From Verpa conica (taxonomy: Eukaryota; Ascomycota; Pezizomycetes; Pezizales; Morchellaceae), in the NCBI GenBank assembly GCA_033030425.1, contig JAUFSD010000011.1:248001-312000 (forward strand): DNA of 64,000 bases. Direction: 5' to 3'. A program made the position numbers and the translations under genes. A model generated the notes under the pieces. It searched no databases. It was not told where the DNA came from and was given only the letters and a program-made list of their open reading frames with translations. Positions 34,438-48,623 of the stretch are shown here, one piece after another. Position 1 is the first letter of the stretch, and the number at the start of each line of letters is the position of its first letter.

Positions 34438-34604
34438 CGGCAACCAGAGGCTGACTTGGGCCGGCCCGGTCAAAGGATTAGCCTGACCCGAGCCGGACCA
34501 GATGACAGATTACTATGGCAAAAACAACCCCGGGCCATCTAAAAGATTGTTAGGCTAGCCCATATTATTAAATAGGCCGGCCCAAGTCAACCTCTGCCGA
34601 CAAC
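34438..34604. mobile_element. MITE with GACTTGGGCCGGCC inverted repeats
   Basis: GGCAACCAGAGGCTGACTTG followed by GGCCGGCC at the left is mirrored at the right (reverse complement: GTCGGCAGAGGTTGACTTGG, then GCCGGCC). The GC-rich 167-bp block stands out from its AT-rich surroundings. No coding content. Confidence 0.55.
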
Positions 34605-35755
34605 CCCAACCTTTTACGAGGATATCAACCAGTTCACGATTAAGTAGTCCAGTGGGGGGGGGGTCAACCCTCCAGGCTATATAACTCACGCTTATACTAC
34701 CCACTTTTATCCTTCGCCTAATACCCCCTGACGCAAATAGTGCTCACTGTACACTATCCGTATGCACTGATACCCAGGCTTAAGCAGTCATGATGACGCA
34801 GTAAATGAGACCTACCCCTGTTCCTTACGCTAGATGTTCGGTTCATAGATAACCAGGTTCCCAAAAATATGCACAACTAGACAGCACCCCCCTGCGCGCT
34901 ATATTAAGTGACAAATTATAGTAAATTGAAGAACCTTCTCGAATCTACAAGAGAAACCAGCTACAGCCTTACCAGGATATACATGCTCATACGATGGATT
35001 TAAGGCTTTAAAAAGAAAAATCCATGGTCTAGAAGCCGAAGTGGAACTAGTTGGAATGCTTGACTAATATAAACACAGTCATATACAGGCTTACGTGATA
35101 AATCACCGTTAAATGAGACTAAATGATATCGACCCATACCACAGACCTAAGCTAGGGGAGCTACCTATTGGGTCAAGGGTTCCCAAGTTATAAAGTACCA
35201 CATATATATCGATTGATTAATTGATCATAATACACAATACCTATCCAATGAGTTTAAAATTCAATAAGACAAAAAGAGCCGAATATTCGGCTGCTGAACG
35301 CGACTCCCTAGTAGGGTACTGTACATCTTATATGGGTAGGGATGGACATGATGTGGGTAGAGAACGGAACAAGTGAGGTGATGGTGATCCTTAGAAGCGA
35401 GGAATGAAGAGTAGAACTTCAATAATTTCCTACAGAATCAACTAATCATTCCCAAAACCAGCTATGAAGGCAAGTTGTATACAGCAGTTATTACGCTAGT
35501 AGTAAACAATCATTTTGATAAGTGTTAGGTGACGACAAGGCGTCTCACTAATCCAATATCAGGCGCTATTAAGGACCTGCCTAAGGTCGAGCTTGGGGTA
35601 CACTCTAGGATAGTCAAAGCAGCTAGGGAATATATATAGAAAGGCATGGAAGCCCCTCGAGAGAGATACCTCCTTAGTAAGCTAGACTACTACGAACCTA
35701 CTTTATCTTCTATCACCAGCCTATTATGCATTATGATCACTTTATCCCTTCCATA

Positions 35756-35925
35756 TATTTTGATTAATTAATTAACCTATACATACCTATCTTTATGATT
35801 AATTTACTCATCCATACCTACCAACCAGCTCCATACACTTATAATTGATTCATTCATTCATACCTACCAATGTAATCACCGACCCATGTACTTATGATTA
35901 ATTTATTCATTCACCACCGGTCTAG
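35756..35925. repeat. Imperfect array of ATGATTAATT-ATTCAT words
   Basis: Four imperfect repeats of TTATGATTAATTTATTCATCC type, separated by CATACCTACC-like spacers, lie in about 170 bp. Single copies occur elsewhere in the window (near 868, 9833 reversed, 23545 reversed, 24065 reversed, 35212 and 54508). This is a dispersed short repeat of unknown origin. Confidence 0.5.
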
Positions 35926-36762
35926 CATATATACGTATACGAGTGATCGGAAGTGTCTAGAGCGGCCTCCGCTGCAGAAATTCATATTCCTTCACCACGA
36001 AAACACCTAAAAACCTCAAAGAGCTCTCCAGATTCTAAAAAATATTTTCGGCCATTAGTATAGTCCATAATAAGGATAAAAGCTTGATAATTAAATCTAA
36101 ATGACTAACTAAGTCTGGAGGCCGGGTAACACTGACAGATACATGTTCATTAACCATCGCAGGTACGCTAAAGCTATGCACACAAATGCTCGGGTCAGGT
36201 GATAAGAACCTAAACACGCAATTGTCCTCACCAACGACCGATAGTGCCTTTTCTCTACTAGATCGAGATTTCTCATCCAACAAAACCCCTATATACACTT
36301 GCATACTCAGGTTCTTATTACATGACCCGAGGACCTATATATATTAATCTTACTAGATAATCACAGATTACAGCTTAGTAATTAAACCTATATAAACATA
36401 ACCCCCACTATATGTGCCCACATACGATTATCCTACAGAACGGATCAGGACACCTGGCCTTAACTGACGCCCAGAGATAAAACAGCACATTATGAAAATA
36501 AATCATTCTATAGAGATAAATTAATTAAGCTGACGTGTCAACGCTAAGCAAAAAAGCACGGCTACAATCGAACGGAAAAAGTAATAGGGAAGCCCGGAAA
36601 TGCAATATGGAAATACATATCCGGAAAAGCTATGTCTAAATTAATACAACTGATATCATATATCCTATATATTTTTCCGACAATAAATACTGATGATAAT
36701 AGAAATCACGTGATTCTAGAAATACAACCCTTTTCCACCGTCACCTGACCATGAGGGTTTCC

Positions 36763-36820
36763 CCGAGGTAATGCCGAAGTGTGCCCGAAGTATGCCCGAA
36801 TCTTGGCCGAACTTTCCCCG
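36763..36820 (-). promoter_or_regulatory. Array of five consecutive CGG-N8-CGG sites upstream of the alpha-glucosidase
   Basis: CCG triplets start at 36763, 36774, 36785, 36796, 36807 and 36818, exactly 11 bp apart. On the minus strand they form six direct CGG half-sites giving five overlapping CGG-N8-CGG sites. AmyR-type Zn2Cys6 activators of fungal amylase and maltase genes bind CGG-N8-(C/A)GG (family knowledge). The array lies about 200 bp upstream of a TATA run and 307 bp upstream of the ATG. It is likely the activating sequence for the glucosidase, possibly bound by the Zn2Cys6 protein encoded at 40594-42544; that pairing is inference. Confidence 0.75.
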
Positions 36821-37017
36821 CGCGAGGAAAGAACCCACTAGATCCCCCGGCATTCCGTGGGGCTAAGAGGACGAGAGTCGTTTTTTGTAGGAAAATTAGG
36901 GAAGGCTTAACAATTTACTGCAGTAAACGTCGCGGGATCCGGGATAATTCAATGCGACTATTTGCATATGTTCTGAATTAATCTAGAGAAACCCCACCGG
37001 CCCCACAAGTCTCTTTT

Positions 37018-37032
37018 TATATATATATATAA
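37018..37032 (+). promoter_or_regulatory. TATA-like run of the alpha-glucosidase promoter
   Basis: A TATATATATATATAA run lies 95 bp upstream of the ATG at 37127. A pyrimidine tract (poly-T, 37065-37080) lies between them, a common layout in fungal core promoters. Confidence 0.5.
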
Positions 37033-37051
37033 GAACCACATTTCATCGTGA

Positions 37052-39507
<2,456 letters not shown>

Positions 39508-40593
39508 CTATAAATGGCTACTAGCTAGAGATACCTTGTATAAAAGCAGATTTACGGGTTGACTCGGAGACTCCGCGATGCGTGGATCATTAGTTTTCTT
39601 TTTCTTTTCTTTTTCTTCTTTTCCTGTTCAATCTATGGGCTTCTCTATCTGGTGCCACTTAGCCGTTATCCTGTTCTAACGATGCACATCAGCGCCAGGA
39701 ACAGGATGTATCTTGACGCGGCCTATGTGTGCGCATCTGAAAATCTACTACGTCAAAGAAGCTGCAGCTCCATGCAGGGGAAAGTCTATTTCGACTACAG
39801 ACTGGGAATTGCTTTTCCAGCCTGGTTACTTGGCGTTGAGGAGAATCCTCACAGGTAATCGACCGGCCCCGCATTTTGTTTCGTGGGGAAGTCCAAGTAT
39901 TGGGGACGCTGTATAACTTGGTAGCGAGAGTAGTACTTCTGGGGCTGCAATACTGGGCTGCAATACTGGGCGGGGCTACAATATTGGGCTTGAGCTATAA
40001 ACCCCCATATCACCATGTGCCTGTTTATTACCGGGCCGTATCATGGCAAAAGGCGAATGCTTATCTCAAGTAGAGTGCTTAGGCCCGCCCTTGAGCGCAT
40101 TTGCACCCATGCCATATATGCACGCCCCAATGCAGCCACCTCTTGATGATCCCTAGCACGGATCAGACGCAGCCTTGGCCTGCAGCAAACATCCTTATGT
40201 AACTGGCGAACTCGTACCCCGGAATCACACACAGCTGCTCCCGTCATCTTGCGGGGTAAGCTAATAGCCGTTGCAGGGATATTATATTCACTTGGTGCCC
40301 CTGCTTCTGTCTACAAGTCAATTTCCCCGCGCGTGCAAGAAAGCCTGTACTCGATTATATCTCAAATCGCCACTGATACTACTATACTGGAGTGACTTCC
40401 ATATCCTCTATTGTCGCCGCGCGGAGAAAAGGTTCTTGCAATACCCCCATGTAGCCGAGTGCTGTTTCCTCGGAGGACTAACGCGATCCCGTTCGGACAG
40501 GTATCTGATTACATAGAGGGGAAGCCGATACCTCCCTTCTCACAACTCCGAGTAGCGCCGGAAAGTCGCTTTTGAGACACTATAGTCAAGAGA
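39508..40593. other. Intergenic region between alpha-glucosidase and regulator
   Basis: This is the 3' flank of the glucosidase and promoter of the regulator. It contains a T/C-rich tract near 39600 and a short tandem GGGGCTGCAATACTGGG-type repeat (three units, about 39940-39990). No extra gene is supported. I saw no clear CGG-N8-CGG pair, in contrast to the glucosidase promoter. Confidence 0.6.
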
Positions 40594-42544
40594 ATGTCGA
40601 CGTTTACAGTGCCAACCGCGAATCACCGGGCGTGTGATTGCTGCAATAGAAGAAAGGTCAAATGCGATAGGGGGCAGCCTTGCCAAAGCTGCTCCCGCGC
40701 AGAGTTGGCCTGCACATACGCCACAATACCACGAAAAAGAGGTCCAAAGGGACCCGCGGCAAAGAGAATATATGCAATTAAGCAGGACCAATCGAGGGAG
40801 GCGGCAGGCACCTTATCGGAGGATAAGGCGAGAAACTACTCGCGTTCCCCCAGTACCGATACTGACGAGCAGCTAAACGCGAACATACTCTACACGCCAC
40901 CACCGATTAGTATTGGTGATGCTACTTTACTATTCACGTCTTTCCTTCAGTTCGATCATGTACCAAATATTCACTCGGACATCTTCGAGCCGCACCCAAT
41001 GCTGGCACGTTCTTCCGTTGATGGGTGTCTAGAACTGTTCTTCAGAAATTTATATCCAATCATGCCTGTACTCCATAGAGAAACATTTTCCCGGCGGCTT
41101 ACAAACTACCAGTCAGAGCCAGAACTGTATGCACTTGTATGTTCCCTTTGCGCCATGACGATGATACAGCTATTCACCATCCCCGGCAACCACAGCGACC
41201 TACTATCGCCCATATCTGAAGCACTAATCTCCGAGTCACTAAGAGCAAGGAAGCACTGCGACTACATTGGCTCAACCTCAGTTGAAACCGTGCTTACCTC
41301 CTTCTTCCTCTTCTGCTCGTACGGAAACCTTGAAAAAAATAATCATGCCTGGTACTACCTCCGAGAATCAATATCCTTTGCGCAATCAATCGGGATGGAC
41401 GATGAAAGAAGTTATACAGTATTTGACCCAGTTGAAAGTCAACAGCGCCGGCGGATATTCTGGCTATTATTCATTACCGAAAGGTAGGATCTTTTTTATT
41501 ATCCGCCAACTTAATTATTTCATTTTATTTTATTTATTTTCCCCCCTCTCCCTTTTTCTTCCTACTGCGGGATCATACGATAAGTTCCCGGGGAGGGGAT
41601 GCAGGGCTCACAAAAGACTGATCTGGACCCCACACACACAATAGAGCTTACGCGCTTCAGCGGCACCGGCCCCTCGGCCTACGGAAGACCATAACTCTCC
41701 CTTCGCCCGACGACTCCCGCGTCGACCCAGTGCTGTTGCACAACTTCATCACCCTAGCCAAGTTATTCCAAAACGTAGATCACTCCTTCCTCGATCTGTG
41801 GAACGAAGGGGACGATAGTGAGTTTTCGGACCGGTGGATATCGAAGCTCCACCAGCAGCTGCGATCCACAATACCGCCTGTGACGGATGCGATAAGGATC
41901 CAGAAGGCGGACATCCTCGTGAGTCAGCAGTGGTTGCATTTGTTGGTGTGGCAGTTGAGTCTGGTGAAGGGGTGTTTGTCGAGTATGGCACCGGTCGAGA
42001 CTATGAGGTTGCAGTTCCCAGTCACGATTGCAAAGAGCGTGCTGGATGTTACATCGAGGGTTTCAGTGAATGATCTGGAGGCACATGGTATCGGGATGGT
42101 ATGTAATCACCCCTCTCCTCCACCCCTCCCCTCCCCTCCCGTAAAAAAGAAAAGAAAGATCCATGATCGTATTTAATTACATTAGCCTAATCGCGAAACC
42201 CCTTCTCACAGCAAGAAAAGCTATTCGATGTCGGATGCGCACTCACAGATGTCATAATCTGTATTCCAGACCTCACTACATCGGGTTTTGAAGTGAGCCC
42301 TAAAGACTGTCTGCATGAGCTCTTGAGCACCCTTGCAAATCTCCGCGGAGGTCATTCTCGGTATTTAAATGCGCTAGTGGCAAAAGCGGAGGGTATAATG
42401 AAACTGAATTCACCGCTTGCTACAACCTTTCGACATCAATTAATAGAGCATGATGATGAGCAGCACAGTTCTGTGAGCGGGAGGTCAAGGACATCATCAC
42501 CTAGTGACACAGAGGATCTGACGGAACTACTCTACATATCATGA
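40594..42544 (+). CDS. Zn2Cys6 transcription factor, MAL-activator-like
   Basis: Three exons (40594-41483, 41645-42098, 42212-42544) encode 558 aa. The N-terminus has a complete binuclear zinc cluster, C14-x2-C17-x6-C24-x5-C30-x2-C33-x6-C40, read as CDCCNRRKVKCDRGQPCQSC. It is followed by a basic linker, RKRGPKGPAAKR. The CDCC...KCDR...PC..C...KKRGPK pattern resembles yeast MAL activators (family recollection). From about residue 125 (DGCLELFFRNLYPIMPVLHR) to the middle it matches the fungal-specific transcription factor domain, including RRIFWLLFITERAYALQRHR across the first splice. The C-terminus is Ser/Asp-rich. It lies 1.1 kb downstream of the alpha-glucosidase, co-oriented, so the two probably form a maltose/isomaltose regulon. 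No sugar transporter is visible in this window. AmyR-like function is an alternative. Confidence 0.87.
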
Positions 42545-45500
42545 TTAACGCGGGTATGACGGCACAGTAAACCACGAGCCATATAAGCTTAAAACCTATA
42601 TTTTGTCTTGTCTTGTTTCATATAAAATTAACTAGGTGGGAGTATTTTCCTTGGCGTCCTCAGAAATTAATGTACAACGATTCACAAAAAACTTCCCTAG
42701 CCACTACTTGTACTATGACCTTATTATTGATGACAGGAGTTGATTGTTTTATATTCTGTATATTTTTATTACATAGCTAGCGGAGACTAAAAAATAACAG
42801 GCAAACAGAACTTTCTACCCTTGTAAGAAGTGTCCAAGTACCCGGTGAGAGAGGGGGGATTACGGGCTAGAGAGAGAGAGAGAGACCTGAGCTGAAAGAC
42901 TTCTACTAAAAACGTTTGATAGTATATATAGTGGTTGTAATTTCGCAATGTATTAGGCGGCACACACACCGTAGGGATCGACTACCTGGATGATGCTAGT
43001 TTCCCGCACTTAACCAGCTTACCTAAGCGAGAATCTCGAGTGATTGCTGATGAAACATACCGCTGCAGATCCCTATTGAATTAGGGGAGCCAGGAACATG
43101 GTTCCGCACGGAGACTTTTTTATATATATTTTTTCTTTTTTCTTTTTTACCTATAGTTATTTCACGGCTATGTAACACGCAGCGTGGGGTAATGGCGGAA
43201 TACCCGTACGTAACGCACGTCCTTTTCCGACTCAGCTCAGGCCGACCGAAACCGGGGGGGGGGAAGGAAGGAAGGAAGGAAGGGGCACCGTTCGATTTTC
43301 CGTAAACGTGGCATTCCCGAAGAAAGTACCCGGTAGCTTATTTGTTTTTTTGTTTTTTTCCCCCCTTGGTGGTCAATACGTACATCAATACGTACATCCT
43401 AGAATTTTTCCTCTTTGTATCAGTGGACCTACGGAGATTAAGAAAGAAAGAAAGAAAAAAGAAAAAAAAAAGAAAAAGATAATCCGATTCGCTAGAAGCA
43501 TAAGAATTCTCGGCTAACTGACCCCGTCAGTCCAGTCACACGTGTAGTACCCCCCGGCCCTCTTGTCATTATGAACACAGGAGTTACATGGCTGGAGCCT
43601 ACAGTGTGTGGGTTACAGATATTAACGATATCAAGGTCACCCTGACCAGGCACGCGTATACGTTGGAAGCACAGCAAACCTAAAGCGTAGTTTAGAATAA
43701 AGGTCATTGAGAACCTCAACAGCTGCAGGACTAAACTATGTAGGCTAATACCCTTTTCGGTCTAATAAAATCCGAGATTTTATAAAGCAAGAGAGAGCTT
43801 AGAGAGGAGAGAGAAAGAGAAGGGGAAAAAAAAACCTGAAATTTGAAATACTGCACAAAAGTATCGTATTCACGATCGATAGCCTAAAGACCATGAAGCA
43901 CGAGCATAAGGCTGTACTCTAGAGCAGGAGTATCGACTGGACCCTATTGAACATCATTTAGATTTCTAATGCACCTACAGGGACCTGTCCCCCCCTCCCC
44001 TAATTCCCAAGAAAATCATATCTTCAAATGCCCTTAATCAGAGTAATATTTGTTCTTCCAAGCTGCGCTATTCTGCTCTTGTGCAATACGAACACATGGC
44101 ATTTAGCCTATATTCTGCCGGCAGGCAACGTAGTAATAGAAGACCAGCTAGCTAGACAGCGAGAGGTTCAAGTAGGATAATCCTTTGTCAGCCCTATCTC
44201 CTTCACCGTTTTCTTTCTTTTGCTATCGGTACATAGAACATACATAGGTGATCGATGAAGCATTAGCTTAGCCTAGACTCCCTCCCCCCCCCCCCTTCAT
44301 CAACGTACCACTATATGTAGTTGTTCAGATGTAGGTTACCACCCTGCGTCAATACTGCATACGTACATACAAAAAAAACAAAAAAAGACGTCTTGATCCT
44401 AGGAATACTGACCGGCCAAAGATAGAAGCGGACTAAACTCACATATCTAGCTAGAGGACATGGAATAGTAAAAAAGAGAGAGAGGATTCCAAACCCCTGG
44501 ATAGTCCCCCTCCCGCGTTCGGTACATGTAGTTATTTGCGTCTTATGCGCTCAAGGAATGAGAAACAGTAATGACTGATCTTCCCTTGGCAGTCACATTC
44601 CAACCTTTGATTCGCCCATACGACACTCTCACACACACACACACATACGCACGCACCTACACACCCTTCTAGAATACACCATATACTTCCCTTAAAGAAT
44701 GCTTTCTAAAATACAAACATTTATACCCCCAATATACTACAACGCTGATAGTGAGAAGGGAGAAAAAAAACAAAAAAACAGACGAGTGCTTGTTTGTGAT
44801 TGTACGTACAATTTTACAAGGTATAAAATCGCGCACTTGGGCGCGCGCCCGCACAACATCAAAAAAAAAAACAACAACAACAACCCGTACCCGGATAGAG
44901 GCATTACAACCGACTAATATGTCTTACTCGATCGCAAGATCGTATGACATGACGCCTCGGCCGACGTTATCCGTGGTACATAGTTTTTCTTGTCAACCAG
45001 GTGGTTGAGCATGGACTCTTAATTGGTATTAGTATAAAAAGGTCCCCCCCCCCCTCATAATCTAAACCCCATCCCCCATCCCCTCCCTCCCCCCATGAAG
45101 AAGAAGGGTAATGTCTTGGTGGGGTTATTCAGTACTAAAAAAAATAAAAAAATAAAAGAAGGGTTGGCGATTATCTTAAACAGACTAGAAAGAAAAAAAA
45201 AGATATTCTTCTCTACATAATACTTAGTCCTGAAGTAATGAATGTGATAGATGGGTTTTTTTTTCACAAATTCGTTCAAAAAATGAATGCGCTTGGGCCC
45301 CTCTTCCGGATCGTGCGTTGAGTATCTACCCCCCACGGTAAGGAAGGACAACCATTTTGAATACTCTGGTCGATCAGGGGCCTTTTTCCGTATAGCCCCG
45401 GATTGGGGGGGGGAATACTCTGCGGGTTCTTTTTTCATGTACCTGCCTATACCCGTGATCGAGTAAAAAGTCTCATACGCGTCTATCTATCTAGCTAGCT

Positions 45501-47665
45501 ATACAAGGACTTACATGCTAATTTCTTGTGTACACCTGCGCCTCTATAATTCCTTCTGCAGAGAACTATTCGTTAGAGAGTGTCTAGGAAAGTGGCTCAG
45601 CTACCTCGTTGTATGCGCACAAAACAATTTTCTCTTCCATGGACATGATATGCAGAAACCTTCTCATCCTTGATCCTTTTTTTTTTAGACGCGTGGTCTA
45701 TCTTGAGATATTCTTGCACAACTCGACAGATCCCCCGGCCCTCGTTCATTATGACCTAAATAGGGCATAGTCTCATCCCCCCCTCTCTCTCTCGACCTTG
45801 AGGCGTTAGTACCTCGACAAGAGGTCAGAATAGAGCTAGTTAAAGTTTTCCTATGGTTCCTCCACAACATGCAATTGGAGGGGGATAGAAAATAGTGGGC
45901 CTTCTACAGATATAATTCTAGATGCATGGTGGGGACTGATGGAAGGCTATAAAAATTCCCGGGGACTGTACTAGTGTCGGCTTTCGCCTTGGCCTTAGGC
46001 ATGTCGGGGTTGCTTCTCTATCATGTCTCGAGCTCGTGCTACAGCGGATTGGTGCTAGTAGCTCCGTCAACCATGCTTATCCTAGGGATAGAAGGCTTGA
46101 CACCATGGCGGCATTATGTTCGATGCAATATCCTGTTTTGGGCAAGAAATAAGAAAAGAAAAGAAAAGAAAAAAAACTTCCCCCACACACCTGCATTAAT
46201 GACCAAAGGTAAAGAAAATAAAATAAATAAACCCGACAGGAGAAAAAAATAAAAATAAAACAAAGAATCTCAAAAGAACGTTTTTCTGACGTTCCAAGAC
46301 GTGCGTACATATGTATGAGTATAATAAGGCTCAGTAATAATCTGAGACACCTGTTAGACACGAGCCCTTTTTAAGACATTTTCCGCACTACAGGCCGTTG
46401 TTTTTAATTTTTGGTACGGCCCGCAATCCTAATATGTATCATGCGTTAGCTGCCTCAATAGGCGAAAAGGTTTCGCACAGGTACCTTACAAGCTCTTTAA
46501 ATTCGAACGGCTGCAGCGGATCCGGCAATACCCTTGAGGAAGTGCTATACGTACCGAAAGGAATATTTGAAACCTGAAGGAGGCCTTGTAGTATTTTTTT
46601 TATTAGCATAGGCGCTCCTACAATAGTACTTACACAAAACGTAATAAATATATCATAGAGTGCTAGCTAGGTAGGTAGTGTTGAGTTGATCTGATATGTT
46701 GCATATTAAAGGGTCCACAAACAGAAGGGGGGCCGGAGTATATCTTTCCCGCTAAGCTAACTTTACCACAGCAGCCGTAGAAGTAATTAATAGTAGATCG
46801 ATCGATATAGAGAAACAGGCGCATCAATAGCTATTGTGGCCTTGATGTCTCGGTGAGGATACCGCATACCGGAGGAAAGGAGAATCAGGGCAATACCCTA
46901 TATTTAATATCTTCGGCCGCGGGTATGGTAGGTTGGTAGATTTAATTGACCCGATGGCTTGGTTGTGGACTTTCGGAGCAGTCAGGAAATGTATGCAACT
47001 CCATCCGTTCTCCATCCTGAAACGCCCGAGCCAGTAGATCACAACAATCCCAGGCCTAATTAATCCGGCAATTATCGCCTTGGAATACCCCTGATCAGAC
47101 TAATCGATATGGACTGAATCTTAGATAACTGCGATTGTTTTAGAGTTGACCAAGCTGTTCTTAGGCTCAATAGCGTTGAGGGGGAAGTTATCACAGTTAA
47201 AGGCTACGAGTTTACCTGTGTTTACACGTCAAGAGATTAGCTGACAGTCTGTCAGAAGTATGTATGAGAGCTTGGGCCCCATAGGTCTCTTTACAGATCA
47301 CATGCGAAGCCTCACCGCATAGGTGTCACACGAACGCTTCAAGGCGTGGGCTGATGATTCCGCAGAGAAGCTCTTGGGCCACATCCACACTCCCCCCAAT
47401 CCTTGGCGCCAACTCGCTGTGAAGTATTTTATATACATACAGTCACCTGGGTGATTGGTACTGGGAGCTTACTAGAAAATTCGTTATATAGGGAGCTCCA
47501 CATGAAAATTTTCGAAGACTGAGCAAGGATACCGTTTACATCATTACCTGCAAGAGATATATATCAACCCCCCTCTTCTACCCCCCCCCCCCAGAATATC
47601 ATCACTTACACAACATAAAACCTGGTTTACCTGGATCGAAACCACCGCGGATCACCAAGAACAAA
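42545..47665. other. Gene-free region with microsatellites and short repeats
   Basis: No coding region is supported. An AG microsatellite lies near 42871-42887, GGAA at about 43263-43281, and CA at about 44626-44645. CCCCCCGGCCCTCTTGTCAT-like sequence at 43551 recurs near 45731. There are several poly-T, poly-A and poly-C runs. ORFs at 45055-45438 and 45974-46252 run through such tracts and lack domains. Confidence 0.6.
43263..43281. repeat. GGAA microsatellite
   Basis: About five perfect GGAA units follow a G run. No gene overlaps it. Confidence 0.8.
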
Positions 47666-48623
47666 ATGTACTCCCCACCAAACTCGACTGCCTCAAGGCG
47701 AAGCATAGCAACAAGGCAAAGAGTCTCTCGAGCCTGCGATCGGTGCAATCACCTTCGCGTAAAGTGTGATGGCCAGAGGCCTTGTGAGCATTGTTTAGGT
47801 AAAATATACCTCCTTCACCCACTATTTCATCTTTTTCTTTTTTTGCGCTTTTTTTTTCCTAAGAACTATGACTACGATAGTATATGGGCTGGAGTGTAAA
47901 TACGACCGACAGCAGAAAAAGCGAGGAAAAGGATCTTTGAGAAACTCAAAGGGAAATTCTTCAACCTCAACTGGCGAACCGTTAACTCCAACAACTACAA
48001 ACTCGCCTTCATCAAGCCCCACTACCTTCCATCTTTCGATCCCCGCATCGCACCTCTACTGCGTCGATATCCCCGAAGACAAAGATGGCTACCAAACCGA
48101 CTTTGTGAGCGTACCTTCCAGCCAACAATCCTCACAACACTGCACTCCAGAGCCACAGTACTCTCCACCATTCAAAGCAGAGCCCGAGACGTCGGGCGTA
48201 AACTCCTTTCCTGCCGTTTACACCGACGAACGAAGTCGCGGCCAAGGAGGAGGAGGAGGGGGAGGAACTCTAATGGCACAGCAGCAACTGCGACATTTCT
48301 TCCAAATCCCAGAATCAATAATGTATACCTCTCAAGTCTGGAGCCGGCCGGGGGGAGGACCCGAGGCTTTCGATGGCCCGAAGTGTTCGCCTTCTTCAAA
48401 TGAACCCCTAACACCGCCTGAAGGCTATCAACTACTACCGTATATGCCACTGTGTGCTAGTTGCCACTGTAACCCTTCTGTAAGGCTATATCCTGGGTCG
48501 GTCCTATGGCTGCCCGCTGCGACATCACAACCTCATGATGCACCTGGTTATGGTGCGTTGATGTGTGAGGGTGGCACATATTGTTTCGGCGACCAACAGA
48601 AAGCTATGGTAAGGGGACCATGA
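47666..48623 (+). CDS. Short Zn2Cys6 protein with XlnR-like DNA-binding domain
   Basis: Two exons (47666-47798 and 47881-48623), with an 82-bp phase-1 intron, encode 291 aa. Splicing restores a full zinc cluster, C24-x2-C27-x6-C34-x5-C40-x2-C43-x6-C50 ([20 protein letters not shown], then [20 protein letters not shown]). This core resembles the XlnR regulator of xylan and cellulose genes (RACDQCNQLRTKCDG in my memory of XlnR). The remainder is Ser/Thr/Pro-rich with a Gly run (about residues 175-185) and a Cys-containing tail ([10 protein letters not shown]). The roughly 400-residue fungal transcription factor domain of XlnR-type regulators is missing. A GTAAGG donor at 48615 could lead to a further exon, but I found no continuation down to 49.1 kb. 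It may be a stand-alone DNA-binding protein, a competitor of a full-length factor, or a truncated gene. Confidence 0.65.

Larger units (their letters stand above)
28761..36760. other. Long AT-rich gene desert with large inverted-repeat elements
   Basis: No ORF here has both an ATG and recognisable domain content. Candidates at 33777-34061 and 36035-36304 show no motif. The stretch carries inverted-repeat elements at 29043-29833, 32168-33301 and 34438-34604, two further inverted pairs (30060/31440 and 31622/32045), and the GATTAATT-type array at 35756-35925. Confidence 0.6.

Noticed and set aside
36595..36634. CCGGAAATGCAATATGG and CCGGAAAAGC as extra regulator sites
   Set aside because: They resemble the alternative AmyR word CGGAAATTTAA only partly and lack correct CGG-N8 spacing, unlike the array at 36763-36820.
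45055..45438. 127-aa minus-strand ORF with hydrophobic middle
   Set aside because: The hydrophobic residues are encoded by A-rich/T-rich tracts, and there is no supporting splice or domain evidence.
45974..46252. 92-aa plus-strand ORF with hydrophobic start
   Set aside because: It begins with GTG, runs into an A/G-rich low-complexity tract, and has no family resemblance.
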